Shown here piece by piece: positions 39,250-47,236 of a stretch of DNA of 64,000 nt. Every line of letters begins with the position of its first letter. The first letter of the stretch is position 1. Source of the DNA: Myxococcota bacterium (GTDB lineage Bacteria > Myxococcota > B64-G9). Location: NCBI GenBank assembly GCA_022710975.1, contig JAKLGA010000024.1:1-64000 (forward strand), in the 5' to 3' direction. Under the pieces are notes generated by a model that ran no database searches, had not been told where the DNA came from, and was given only the letters and a program-made list of their open reading frames with translations. Made by a program: the position numbers and the translations under genes.

Positions 39250-39944
39250 GCGAGGTGGCCACCCTGGTGCTCGTGGTCGAGGACGAGGCGCAAATGCTGC
39301 GGTTCCTGAGGAACGCCCTGTCCGCCCAGGGCTACCGCGTGGTCGAGGCCGAGACCGCCAGGGAGGCGCTCGTGGCGGCCACGACCTACAACCCCGAGCT
39401 CGTCCTGCTCGATCTCGGGCTGCCCGACGGCGACGGCATCGAGGTGGCCCGCCAGCTGCGGGGGTGGAGCCGGGTGCCGGTCATCGTGATCTCGGCCCGC
39501 GGGCGGGAGGACGACAAGGTGGCGGCCCTCGACGCCGGCGCCGACGACTACCTGACCAAGCCCTTCGGCGTCCAGGAGCTGCTGGCCCGCATGCGGGTGG
39601 CGCTGCGTCACGCCGCGCTGGCGGGCACGGACTCCACCTCGACCGTCCTCACGAGCGGCCCGCTGCGGATCGACCAGGCGCGGCGCGAGGTGTCCCTCGA
39701 GGGGCGCGAGGTGCACCTGACGCCCATCGAGTACCGGCTCCTGGTGCTGCTGGCCAAGAACGCCGGCAAGGTGCTCACCCACAGGCAGATCCTCAAGGAG
39801 GTCTGGGGCCCGCCCTACGCCTCCCAGACCCACTACCTGCGGGTCTTCATGGCGCAGCTGCGGCGCAAGGTCGAGCCCGACCCGGCCCGCCCGCGGCTGC
39901 TGGTCACCGAGCCGGGCGTGGGCTACCGCTTGAAGGACTCCTGA
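39246..39944 (+). CDS. kdpE: KdpE response regulator (OmpR family)
   Basis: A 232-residue regulator. The receiver domain has acidic residues in VVEDEA, the phospho-acceptor Asp in LLDLGLPDGDG and Lys in DYLTKPFG. The C-terminal winged helix shows LTPIEYRLLVLLAKNAGKVL and QTHYLRVFMAQLRRKVE, typical of KdpE. It activates kdp transcription when phosphorylated by KdpD; the candidate sites at 36410-36447 fit its class. It is translationally coupled to kdpD by a 4-base overlap. Confidence 0.97.
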   Translation: MSEVATLVLVVEDEAQMLRFLRNALSAQGYRVVEAETAREALVAATTYNPELVLLDLGLPDGDGIEVARQLRGWSRVPVIVISARGREDDKVAALDAGADDYLTKPFGVQELLARMRVALRHAALAGTDSTSTVLTSGPLRIDQARREVSLEGREVHLTPIEYRLLVLLAKNAGKVLTHRQILKEVWGPPYASQTHYLRVFMAQLRRKVEPDPARPRLLVTEPGVGYRLKDS

Positions 39945-40012
39945 GCCCGGCGCGAGGGAAGGTCTGACGCGCGCACGGGAACCGCCCGGACCTGCCGGTG
40001 TCCAGGCTGGCC

Positions 40013-40891
40013 ATGAGAGCCACGCTACTCGCCGTCTGCTGCCTCGCCCTCGCAGCCCTCGGCCTCGCCGCCTGCGCGCACGCGCCGCCCGCGGCCACGA
40101 GCCCGACCTCGTTCCGCGTCGAGGTCGCGGGCCACGGCAGGCCGGTCGTGCTCATCCCGGACCTGGCCGTCTCGGGCGCGGCCTGGGACACGACCGTGGC
40201 CCACCTGGGCGGGCGGGTCCAGACCCACGCGCTGACGTTGCCCGGCTTCGCCGGCCAGCCGCCCGTGGAGGGGCCGATCCTGCCGCGGGTCGCGCGCGAG
40301 CTCGCCCGCTACCTGCGCGAGCGCGGGCTCCAGGACGTGGTCGTGGTGGGCCACATGTTCGGTGGCGCGGTGGCCTACTCGCTGGCCGTGGACGCGCCCG
40401 ACCTGGTCGGCGGCCTGGTGGTCATCGACCTGCTCCCTTGCCAGTCGGCGCTGGGCGAGCCCGACGAGCCCCGCGCGCAGGTGCTCGCGGAGGCCCGGGA
40501 GACCCACGCCGTGCTGGCGTCCAGGCCGCCCAGCGTCGAGCAGCAGGAGCGGCGGCTGCGGAGCATGGTGACCGACCCGGCCCTGGCGCGTCAGCTCGCC
40601 GAGCAGGGCAGCCGCTCGTCCGCGCGGGCCCTCGCCGACGCCTTCCTCGAGCTGATGCAGCTCGATCTCCGCGACGCGGTGCGCGCGCTCAGGCCGCCGG
40701 CGCTGATCGTGGTCACCGATCTGACCTACCCGCCCGAGGCGTGGGAGACCATCCTGGCGCGCTGGCGCCTGCAGATCGATCCCATCCCGCGCCACGAGCT
40801 GGTCGAGGTGCGCGACGCGCACCACTACGTGATGTTCGACCAGCCCGAGGCCTGGTTCGCCGCCCTCGACCGCTTCCTCGGGATACCCTGA
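40013..40891 (+). CDS. Alpha/beta-hydrolase-fold lipoprotein lacking the catalytic serine
   Basis: A 292-residue protein. A GTG five codons earlier (39998) is an alternative start; neither has a good ribosome site. The lipobox is GLAAC (Cys21). The fold is that of soluble epoxide hydrolase/esterase relatives (VEVAGHGRPVVLIPDLAVSG, LTLPGFAGQPP), but the nucleophile elbow reads GHMFGG (residues 113-118) where GHSxGG is expected, so Ser is replaced by Met. A His is retained near the end (DAHHYVMFDQP). It is probably a non-catalytic or altered-chemistry member. It sits 68 bases after kdpE without evidence of cotranscription. Confidence 0.82.
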   Translation: MRATLLAVCCLALAALGLAACAHAPPAATSPTSFRVEVAGHGRPVVLIPDLAVSGAAWDTTVAHLGGRVQTHALTLPGFAGQPPVEGPILPRVARELARYLRERGLQDVVVVGHMFGGAVAYSLAVDAPDLVGGLVVIDLLPCQSALGEPDEPRAQVLAEARETHAVLASRPPSVEQQERRLRSMVTDPALARQLAEQGSRSSARALADAFLELMQLDLRDAVRALRPPALIVVTDLTYPPEAWETILARWRLQIDPIPRHELVEVRDAHHYVMFDQPEAWFAALDRFLGIP

Positions 40892-40952
40892 GGGCAGGGC
40901 TGGATGGGCTGGCTGGAACCAACGCGGGAAGATCCTCAGGGACCGAGGATTC

Positions 40953-42242
40953 TTAGGGGTCCAGCTTGAAGACGAACTTGTACACAGTGTAGGTTCCGAC
41001 CGCCTGGCCGTCGACCAGGTAGGGACTGAACCTCCAATTCGACAGGGCCCTGGCCACCTCCTCGTTGAACATCGGGTCGCCAGTCAGGAAGTCGAGCTCG
41101 CTCACCCGTCCATCCGGTGTGAGCAGGATTCTGACGACGAGGGTTGCCTCCTGCCCCGTGACCCGCGCTGCCATGGGATAGCTCGGCTGCGCGCCCCCGA
41201 TACGCCTGCTCACCAGGGTGTCCGGGCGAAGGTACTTGGCCGAGTGGGCGGGTTGCCAGTTGGCCTTCGCTTCGCCATCCTTCCACACCACCACTAGCTC
41301 GTGGTACTGCCAGGGTGGTATCCGGAATTGCTCGCCTAGGCCGAGCTTGGGTCGCCGGATCCTTATAAAGGTGCATTGTGAAACCCGGAAACTGCCGGGC
41401 GTGACGCCCAGCACCTGGTCTTTCTCCAGGACCTCAGCAGCCAGCTCCTTGCCCTGGTCGTCCCTGACCGTCACCTCGAGCTCGGTCTCCCTGGCGTGCA
41501 AGGTCATCACGAGCTCGTGTTCGCGGGCCGGCTCCACCCTAACCATTTCCTGCGCGGCGGCGTGGCAGAGCCCCTCCACCCGGACATCGTGCACTCCGGG
41601 AGGCAGCGTTTGTTCGTCCAGCGGAGTGATCCCGAGTGGCGCCCCGTCGAGCAGAATGGGAACACCGGGAGGCACGCTGTGCACCGTGAGGATGCCAGGC
41701 GGGAGCTCGGTGCCTGGTCCCGGCGCTACCTCGACCGAGTTGAGCCGCTTGCCCACGAGCCAGAGCACCTGCTTGTAGGCCTCAGCCTTCGCAGGCCGGA
41801 CCTCGAGCACCTTCGAGCACGCCGGGACCGTGAAGCGCCCAGGCATCTCGCCGAGCCGTCTCCCGTCTACGAGGACCTCGGCCTGGTCCAGTCCTAGCAG
41901 GCCTGGCTGCGGCTTCACCTCGAGCTCGACCGTCGCAAGGACCGGGGCGACCGAGATCCTGCGTTCCTCGCCCGGCACCACGTCCACCTTCTCGAAGGTC
42001 TCCACGTAGCAGGTCCCGCCCACCCGGACCGCGCGCGTACCCGCGGCCACCTGGATCCTCTCGAGGGGGGTCTTCCCGGCCGGCAGCCCGTCGATCATCA
42101 CGGGCAGCCCGGGCGGCTCCGAGCGGACCGTGAGGAGGCCCTTGCCCGCCACGGCCTCGCGGTGCTGCTTCCCGAGGGTGGCGCACGCCGTCAGGAGCTG
42201 CGCGGACAGGAGCAGACAGACGGCTGGCAGGGCTGTGCGCAT
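40953..42242 (-). CDS. PEGA-repeat lipoprotein with TonB-C-like domain
   Basis: A 429-residue protein; the ATG follows AGGAGG and is preferred to upstream starts. The lipobox is LLTAC. There are two PEGA-type domains, SEPPGLPVMIDGLPAGKTPL and SVPPGVPILLDGAPLGITPL, plus a related beta segment between them. The C-terminal ~90 residues are TonB-C/energy-transducer-like (YPMAARVTGQEATLVVRILL, FNEEVARALSNWRFSPYLVD). PEGA domains are surface-protein modules; TonB-C-type tails occur in several proteins in this window. No partner gene is adjacent. Confidence 0.87.
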   Translation of the reverse strand: MRTALPAVCLLLSAQLLTACATLGKQHREAVAGKGLLTVRSEPPGLPVMIDGLPAGKTPLERIQVAAGTRAVRVGGTCYVETFEKVDVVPGEERRISVAPVLATVELEVKPQPGLLGLDQAEVLVDGRRLGEMPGRFTVPACSKVLEVRPAKAEAYKQVLWLVGKRLNSVEVAPGPGTELPPGILTVHSVPPGVPILLDGAPLGITPLDEQTLPPGVHDVRVEGLCHAAAQEMVRVEPAREHELVMTLHARETELEVTVRDDQGKELAAEVLEKDQVLGVTPGSFRVSQCTFIRIRRPKLGLGEQFRIPPWQYHELVVVWKDGEAKANWQPAHSAKYLRPDTLVSRRIGGAQPSYPMAARVTGQEATLVVRILLTPDGRVSELDFLTGDPMFNEEVARALSNWRFSPYLVDGQAVGTYTVYKFVFKLDP

Positions 42243-42307
42243 CCCGGGTCCTCCTGACGAACTCCCCAGGGGCATGGTAGCGCAACTCCAGGCGGCTGGC
42301 ACCAGTG

Positions 42308-42430
42308 CGGAGGAGGACCTCGGGGACATAGGACTCCTCGAGGGTGAGGCCCGAGGTAGCAGGCGCCAGACTGTGTCTGGTGGCAGGTGTCTGGTTGCGG
42401 ACGACGAGCTCCCGATGCCTGCGGAGCCCT
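42308..42430. repeat. Dispersed repeat, partial copy
   Basis: About 120 bases, beginning ACCTCGGGGACATAGGACTC and including GTGTCTGGTGGCAGGTGTCTGG, are closely repeated at 43258-43378 in the same orientation. The two copies flank the gene at 42589-43254. This copy lacks the large hairpin part seen in the other. Confidence 0.75.
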
Positions 42431-42459
42431 TGAGCGCCTTCCTCCTGCGGTGCTAAGCT
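42430..42459 (+). promoter_or_regulatory. Candidate sigma70 promoter with extended -10
   Basis: TTGAGC at 42430-42435, an 18-base spacer, and TAAGCT at 42454-42459 preceded by TGC (extended -10). It lies at the edge of the repeat and 129 bases before the gene at 42589. Confidence 0.45.
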
Positions 42460-42588
42460 CGGCCCATCTCCGCTGGCTCGTGGGGGGCGAACGGGGCTCT
42501 GGATGTGGGTGAATCACGGGATAGGATCGGGGTGGACGGTGGGATTCCTTCCGGGGCGAGCGCGGTCGCGCCAGAAAGGGGTCAAGTG

Positions 42589-43254
42589 ATGATCTGGTGG
42601 AAGGCTGTTCGTTCGATGCGGTTGACCAAGGTGTACGTGCTGGTCGCGGTAGCCTGCGCAGCTGCTCCGGTCGACGCACAGGAGCTTTGCACCGTCCCCG
42701 GGTGCTGCCTCGGCACCTTGGCCGAGGAGACCATTGGGGAGAACGCAGCCATCGCCAAAGGCGCGGTGACCGACGACATCAGGCCGGGCCGCGCGGTCCT
42801 ACGATACTCGCTGCCAGTTTACTGTTTCGGCGGCGTCGACTGTCCGACGGGGTACTACTTCCCGGACGTCGTCCACTGGGGTGCCGAGTTCTGCGGTCAG
42901 GCCTGCCCGGAGTGCGATGCACTCGAGTGGAACGACGAGGGGCTGTTCCTCGTGGACCTCATGAGCTCCTGTCTCCTGCGAGTGATCCCGGTGGACGAGT
43001 TGGGCGCGCACTGCCCGGCCCTTCAGGTCCTCCCTACCGAGTTCGCCTTGGAGATCGCGCTTAGATCCACCTCGGAGTGCGTTCATGCCCAGCAGGAAGC
43101 GGGCTATAACGTGTGCGACGATTCCGACTCGAACGGTGGCTGCTCCCACGCAGGCCAGGCCGGTGGACCCATGCTCGGATTGGTGATCGGGCTGGTTTGG
43201 CTCACCCGCCGCCTCCAGACGGCCAGATCGTGCGTCACGCGGGGGATCCGGTGA
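42589..43254 (+). CDS. Secreted Cys-rich protein with MYXO-CTERM-like tail
   Basis: A 221-residue protein (AAGGGG before the ATG). The signal peptide ends near AAAPVDA. The mature region has paired cysteines (LCTVPGCCLGT, VYCFGGVDCPTGYYF, EFCGQACPECDAL). The C-terminus has the motif order of a MYXO-CTERM sorting signal: NGGCSHAG, then a hydrophobic helix (PMLGLVIGLVWLT), then RR; here a polar tail of ~12 residues follows. Such tails are processed by myxosortase-type enzymes in myxobacteria. The gene is flanked by two copies of one repeat. No family is recognised for the body. Confidence 0.78.
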   Translation: MIWWKAVRSMRLTKVYVLVAVACAAAPVDAQELCTVPGCCLGTLAEETIGENAAIAKGAVTDDIRPGRAVLRYSLPVYCFGGVDCPTGYYFPDVVHWGAEFCGQACPECDALEWNDEGLFLVDLMSSCLLRVIPVDELGAHCPALQVLPTEFALEIALRSTSECVHAQQEAGYNVCDDSDSNGGCSHAGQAGGPMLGLVIGLVWLTRRLQTARSCVTRGIR

Positions 43255-43257
43255 AGA

Positions 43258-43485
43258 GAACCTCGGGGACAGAGGACCCCTTGAGGGTGAGGCCTGAGGC
43301 AGCAGACACCATACTGTGTCTGGTGGCAGGTGTCTGGTCGCGGACGCCGAGCTCCCGATGCCTACGGAACCTGCGAATGCCACAGACCGTAGGCGCAGCG
43401 GGCCCTCCTCCGGAGAGGGCACCTTGGTAGTTGGTTTCAGGTGCCCTCGACGGAGGAGGCCCGCGGAGCTCGGGCACGGCGCATG
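43258..43485 (-). repeat. Dispersed palindromic element (full copy, with long hairpin)
   Basis: A ~230-base element. Its lower half duplicates 42308-42430 directly; its upper half (43355-43485), read on the minus strand, matches 53340-53480 read on the plus strand. The shared half contains a near-perfect inverted repeat (arms 43398-43423 and 43440-43464, ~25 bases each). The other copy keeps this hairpin despite sequence changes. Confidence 0.72.
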
Positions 43486-43497
43486 CGGAACGAGTTG

Positions 43498-44268
43498 CTA
43501 CCGGTCCCCGTCCGCGCCGCGCTTCATGACGAAGAACACGTAGCCGAAGTAGCCCTCGTACTTGCGGGCCAGGTCGATCTCTCGCTGGCACCGGTCCGCG
43601 ACCGCCAGGGCCTCGGGCTGGCCCGCGTGCGCCTTGCGGAAGCGCTCCATGCTCCCGGCCAGCGGGGCGTAGTAATTCTCCCACCAGCTTCTGGCCGGCA
43701 GCACGAAGTCGCCCACCAGCTCGTAGCCCTGCTCGGCCACGGCCGCGCGCCTGGCCGCCCAGTCGGCCGGCTCCGGGCAGCCCTCGAGGAACATCTCCAT
43801 CAGCTCGGCCGGCGGGTCGGGCTTGAGCCAGCAGAACTCGGACACCACCAGGTGCCCGCCGGGCGCGAGCAGCCGGCGCCACTCCGCCAGCCCCCTGCCG
43901 AAGCCGAGGATGAAGATGGCCCCCTCGCTCCAGATCGCGTCGAAGGACCGGTCCGGGCAGGCGAGCGCGCCCATGTCTCCCACCCGGGCCTCCACCCGCC
44001 CGCCGAGCCCCTGCGCGGCCGCGCGCTCGACGAGCTGGGCCACGAAGGCCGGGTGTTTGTCGACGGCCACGATGTGCGCGGGGCACGCCCGCGCCAGATC
44101 GAGCGTCTGCGTCCCCGAGCCGCAGCCCACGTCGAGCAGGCGGGACTCCGCCGTCAGGGCGGGGATCATCCCCAGGGCCCGCTCGGTGCTCTCGCGGTCG
44201 CCCGGCCCCTGCCGGGGCATGGCCTCGTAGATCTCGAAGAAGTAGGTCCAGAAACTGTCCGTGGACAT
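43498..44268 (-). CDS. Class I SAM-dependent methyltransferase
   Basis: A 256-residue enzyme; the ATG follows GGAAGGGATC. The SAM-binding motif I is LLDVGCGSGTQTLDLA, motif II is in VAVDKHPAFV, and the acidic post-motif is GDMGALACPDRSFDAIW. The later part (SEFCWLKPDPPAELMEMF, ENYYAPLAGSMERFRKAH) resembles ubiquinone/menaquinone-type or small-molecule methyltransferases of the UbiE-like class. The substrate is not inferable. It stands alone, downstream of a ~390-bp empty gap and followed by the hairpin repeat element. Confidence 0.88.
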   Translation of the reverse strand: MSTDSFWTYFFEIYEAMPRQGPGDRESTERALGMIPALTAESRLLDVGCGSGTQTLDLARACPAHIVAVDKHPAFVAQLVERAAAQGLGGRVEARVGDMGALACPDRSFDAIWSEGAIFILGFGRGLAEWRRLLAPGGHLVVSEFCWLKPDPPAELMEMFLEGCPEPADWAARRAAVAEQGYELVGDFVLPARSWWENYYAPLAGSMERFRKAHAGQPEALAVADRCQREIDLARKYEGYFGYVFFVMKRGADGDR

Positions 44269-44660
44269 GGCGTGGATCCCTTCCGCGGGCAAGCGTGTGC
44301 CCGCATGAGTTCGAGCTCAGCGCAGTGAGGGTCCGTGGGATCTAGCCGACAAGTTTCATCCGTGGGTGAGCCTACCCGGGCCGGGCGAGGGTGTCAAACG
44401 CGGGAGCCCCCCATGGGAGGTGCCAGCCACCTGCAGCCCGGGGTCGCGCGGCTCGGGCCCGGAATGACAGCAGCAGCCATGGCGTGGCCCTGTCCCATTC
44501 CACGGACAGGTGCTATTCTCGTCCCAGGCCCACCTTGAAGCACCTCGATGAGTGAGCCCTGACGGCCTGAGCTCCGCGGCGGCGCGTCAGGGAATCGGTC
44601 TCAGCCCGGACTACCCTCCAGGATGGGACGGGAGTCCGTCCAGCGGAAGGGGAGGCCGTC
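44269..44660. other. Noncoding gap with an operator-like inverted repeat and promoter
   Basis: About 390 bases with no credible gene. A 7-bp inverted repeat CCTGTCC-N8-GGACAGG (44489-44510) abuts the extended -10 TGCTATTCT (44511-44519). The rest is unremarkable. Confidence 0.5.
44489..44519 (+). promoter_or_regulatory. Inverted repeat overlapping an extended -10 promoter
   Basis: CCTGTCC (44489-44495) and GGACAGG (44504-44510) form an inverted repeat with an 8-base spacer, immediately before TGC-TATTCT (44511-44519). A dimeric repressor could bind across the -35 zone. The gene at 44661 begins ~140 bases further on. Confidence 0.35.
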
Positions 44661-45353
44661 ATGCCGAGGATCACCTTGGCCAGCTACCTGGGGTTGCCCG
44701 GTTCTGACCCGACGGTGCCGCGCACGCAGCCCGGTCCCTTCGTCACCATCTCCCGCCAGTACGGTTGCGGCGGGTACCTGGTGGGGCAGATCCTGGTCGA
44801 GCTGCTCAACGAGAAGGAGAAGAACTCCTTCCAGGGCTGGAGGATCTACAACAAGTTCATCCTGAACCAGCTCGCCACCGAGACGGAGCTGGCGGTGGAG
44901 CTCCTGGAGCGCGAGCGGCGGAGCAAGCCGAGCGTGGTGCTGGACTTCTTCCGCTCCCTGGCCGGGGAGCGCATCCCCCCCGGGGTCGAGATCCGCAGGC
45001 AGATCACCATCCTCATGCGCGGCCTGGCGGTGTACGGCCGGGCCGTGTTCGTCGGCCAGGGGGGCGTCCACGCCACGGACGACATCCCGCGCGGGCTCTC
45101 GGTGCGGCTGGAGGCGCCCCGGGGCTGGCGCGTGCGGGAGATCGCCTCGCAGCAGGGGGTGGACGAGTCTCGGGCCGGGGCGATCATCGAGGAGAAGGAG
45201 CTCGAGCGCGAGTACCTGAGGAAGCTCTACACCCGGCAGTCCCCCCGCGAGGTCCCCTTCCAGCTCACCTACGACTGCTCCGCGTTCAGCACCCAGCAGA
45301 TCGCCGAGCACCTGGTCCAGGCGCTCGAAATCCGGGGGCTGGTCCGAGGGTAG
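44661..45353 (+). CDS. Cytidylate kinase-like (P-loop) family protein
   Basis: A 230-residue protein; GGGGAGG precedes the ATG. FVTISRQYGCGGYLVGQILV is the P-loop-like opening of the cytidylate_kin2 family, and AVYGRAVFVGQGGVHATDD plus GLSVRLEAPRGWRVREIA follow the family order. Members are nucleoside-monophosphate kinase relatives, often of unknown substrate. It stands alone, with a possible operator/promoter at 44489-44519 upstream and a repeat (45397-45424) downstream. Confidence 0.85.
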   Translation: MPRITLASYLGLPGSDPTVPRTQPGPFVTISRQYGCGGYLVGQILVELLNEKEKNSFQGWRIYNKFILNQLATETELAVELLERERRSKPSVVLDFFRSLAGERIPPGVEIRRQITILMRGLAVYGRAVFVGQGGVHATDDIPRGLSVRLEAPRGWRVREIASQQGVDESRAGAIIEEKELEREYLRKLYTRQSPREVPFQLTYDCSAFSTQQIAEHLVQALEIRGLVRG

Positions 45354-45396
45354 GGAAGGGCGGGTAGCGAGGTTCCTGAGGGCCGCTCGAGGCCCT

Positions 45397-45424
45397 GAGC
45401 GATCCACACCCGCAGGCTCTGCCC
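45397..45424. repeat. Short dispersed repeat T, copy 1
   Basis: GAGCGATCCACACCCGCAGG followed by CTCTGCCC. Related copies lie at 46864, 47168 and 48605, all in the same orientation and all between genes. Confidence 0.6.
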
Positions 45425-45511
45425 CCGTCCCGATCTCCGCCCGGTTGCCTGGAATGGACATCGACCAGGCAGGCCTCTTATCATGCCTCGAGCAGAGATC
45501 GGGGGCCGGTC

Positions 45512-45922
45512 ATGAGGTCGATGATGAACAGAGCCGTCGTGCTCTTCTGCCTGTCTTCTCTCGCGGGCCTGGGGTGCGCCTGCTCGGAGGAGCCTGAGAC
45601 CCAGTGCATCGGACGCCCGGCCTGCCTGGGTGAGTGGCGGGTGTTCGCGGGGGCCCTGGGGGAGGGCCAGCCCTGCACGACGCCGGCCGGCGATCTGCAC
45701 CTGCGCTACGAGCACAGGAGCTCGGACGAGCTGATGGCCGTCTGGTCGAGGTTGATCCCGGAGAAGATGGGGTTGAGCCTGAAGGCCCCCTGGGAGGCGA
45801 ACGGGGAGTATCGGCAGGCCTGGTACCGCGCCGAGGGCGGGCAGAAGCTGCTGAACGTGGGGATCGTCCAGAGCGGGAGCACCCAGGTACGGACGGTGCG
45901 CCTGAGCTGGGAGTCGCGCTGA
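45512..45922 (+). CDS. Small lipoprotein of unknown function
   Basis: A 136-residue protein with a lipobox-like signal (SSLAGLGCAC). Other ATG codons lie three and four codons later and could be the true start. The mature part has conserved-looking Trp/Tyr positions (CLGEWRVFAGALGEG, DLHLRYEHRSSDELMAVWSR, WEANGEYRQAWYRAEGG). No family recognised. TTATCAT at 45478 may be its -10. Confidence 0.65.
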   Translation: MRSMMNRAVVLFCLSSLAGLGCACSEEPETQCIGRPACLGEWRVFAGALGEGQPCTTPAGDLHLRYEHRSSDELMAVWSRLIPEKMGLSLKAPWEANGEYRQAWYRAEGGQKLLNVGIVQSGSTQVRTVRLSWESR

Positions 45923-45945
45923 CCGGCCCGGCCGCGGCCACGATG

Positions 45946-45979
45946 CCCCTTCGGGGCAAGCCTCTTCGAGGGCTTGAAA
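45946..45979. other. Pair of UUCG-type hairpins
   Basis: GCCCCTTCGGGGC and AAGCCTCTTCGAGGGCTT lie side by side between two convergent genes (stops at 45922 and 46018). Similar CCCCTTCGGGG and CCCTCTTCGAGGG hairpins occur at ~46899 and ~47208. The tail of A residues is on the plus strand, so rightward intrinsic termination is not supported. Confidence 0.4.
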
Positions 45980-46017
45980 AAACCGAAGCCCTTCCCCGAG
46001 TGAGCACGCGTGGCGGA

Positions 46018-46776
46018 TCATTCGTCCGGCTCGCCGACCAGCCAGTCCTCGAGGGTGAAGGTCATCTGCCTGGCTTCCTCGGGGACCTCGGGGACGCGCG
46101 GCCCGGTCTCGCCGCCCGAGGCGAAGACGAGCGCCAGGCCGACCTGCATGCGGCCTCGGACCTGGCGGGGCGGGAAGCGCAGCTCGTACAGGGTCTCCCG
46201 CAGGCACTCGGTCAGCGTGGCCGAGCCGGCGATCCTCTCGTCCCCGACCACGTCGCTCGATTCGACCAGGGCGCCGTACTCGTCGTCGGCCACGAGGCCG
46301 ACGTTCACCCGGGCGTAGCCGACCAGCTCCGGATCCGCCTGCATCGCGCCGCGGTAGCAGTCCCGGAGCAGGGGCCGGATCTCCTTCAACGCCTCGGTGA
46401 AGAACGCCAGGGTGCGCTCGTCCACGCCCTTGAGCTCGCTCGTCACCACGAACTTGCCCGAGACCGCCCGGGACCGGTCGAGCGTGCCGAGGCGCTTCCT
46501 GATCCTGTCGAGGTCCGCGATCCGGCTGTCGGAGCTCCTGGCGGCCCTGGCCGTCGGAGCCTCCACCGGGCCGGCCGGAGGCCGGGCGATCTCCGACGAG
46601 TTCCCCGCGGCCTCCACCGCGGCGAGCGGGGCGGTGACCCCAGGCGTGTTCCCGTATGCGCTGGACCGGCCCTCGTCCTGGTAGCTCTTCACGGCAAACC
46701 ACAGCGCAGCCGCCAGGCAGACCACCAGCAGGCAGAACAGGACCAGCACCCAGAGGAACTTCCCCTCGAACCGCAT
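46018..46776 (-). CDS. Single-pass membrane protein with AgmX/TonB-C-like domain
   Basis: A 252-residue protein; AGGAGG is eight bases before the ATG. Residues ~8-30 are a membrane anchor (LWVLVLFCLLVVCLAAALWF). After a Ser/Ala-rich linker the C-terminal part (FTEALKEIRPLLRDCYRGAM, GYARVNVGLVADDEYGALVE, TLTECLRETLYELRFPPRQV) has the AgmX/PglI-type TonB-C-like pattern, with its paired Cys and RFPP motif. The C-terminus ends DWLVGEPDE; a decayed copy of the last ~30 codons plus flank lies at 48650-48745. Confidence 0.82.
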   Translation of the reverse strand: MRFEGKFLWVLVLFCLLVVCLAAALWFAVKSYQDEGRSSAYGNTPGVTAPLAAVEAAGNSSEIARPPAGPVEAPTARAARSSDSRIADLDRIRKRLGTLDRSRAVSGKFVVTSELKGVDERTLAFFTEALKEIRPLLRDCYRGAMQADPELVGYARVNVGLVADDEYGALVESSDVVGDERIAGSATLTECLRETLYELRFPPRQVRGRMQVGLALVFASGGETGPRVPEVPEEARQMTFTLEDWLVGEPDE

Positions 46777-46813
46777 GTCCCCGACCTCCTGTGGAGGCAT
46801 CGCGAACAGACCG

Positions 46814-46822
46814 AATCTAGCA
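46814..46822 (-). promoter_or_regulatory. Extended -10 element (TGCTAGATT)
   Basis: On the minus strand TGC-TAGATT lies ~38 bases before the ATG at 46776. The same TGCTA-type box recurs before other genes in the window. Confidence 0.4.
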
Positions 46823-46863
46823 CAGGTCCCAGTTTCCTATGCCTGGTTCATCCCTGAAAACCG

Positions 46864-46892
46864 GAGCGATCCACACACGCAGGGTCTGCCGA
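46864..46892. repeat. Short dispersed repeat T, copy 2
   Basis: GAGCGATCCACACACGCAGG then GTCTGCCGA. It lies upstream of the leftward gene starting at 46776. Confidence 0.6.
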
Positions 46893-47167
46893 CACCGACC
46901 CCTTCGGGGCCATGTTGCCTGCGCGCATCCGGCGCGGGGAGGGCGCCTCAGGGCGCGTACCTGCACACCATGGTCCCCGGGACCTACCGGCTGGCCCGCC
47001 GACTTCTGATCCCCGCCCTCGCCCCCGCCTCCTGCCAGGGGCCAGCCGCCCTATGCCAGGGAGTTCGCCACGCGTCCGTGTGCCTCCACTCCGGGCCTTC
47101 TCCTGGGGGAAGGCAGGGCAGGTGAACCCTCCTGCTTGCCTCTTGCCCTTCCCCCGATGCATGCCTT

Positions 47168-47194
47168 GAGAGATTCACACACGCAGGGTCGGCC
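47168..47194. repeat. Short dispersed repeat T, copy 3
   Basis: GAGAGATTCACACACGCAGG then GTCGGCC. It is the most divergent copy. Confidence 0.55.
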
Positions 47195-47236
47195 AACGTC
47201 CCAGGCCCTCTTCGAGGGTCTGGAGCGGCCTGACTC

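Larger units (their letters stand above)
42243..42588. other. Noncoding gap carrying a repeat copy and a promoter
   Basis: The stretch holds one ~120-bp copy of a dispersed repeat (42308-42430; the second copy is at 43258-43378) and, directly after it, a rightward promoter candidate at 42430-42459. No further gene is credible. Confidence 0.6.
46777..47236. other. Noncoding gap with repeats and a leftward promoter
   Basis: About 460 bases with no credible gene. It contains the extended -10 TGCTAGATT on the minus strand (for the gene at 46776), repeat T copies at 46864 and 47168, and UUCG-type hairpins near 46899 and 47208. Confidence 0.6.

Noticed and set aside
44335-44538. 67-codon frame in the 44.3-44.6 kb gap
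   Set aside because: No ribosome site, no domain, composition like shadow frames, and it crosses the inverted repeat and -10 box.
45946-45979. Intrinsic terminator
   Set aside because: UUCG hairpins are present but no T-run follows on either strand in the right place.
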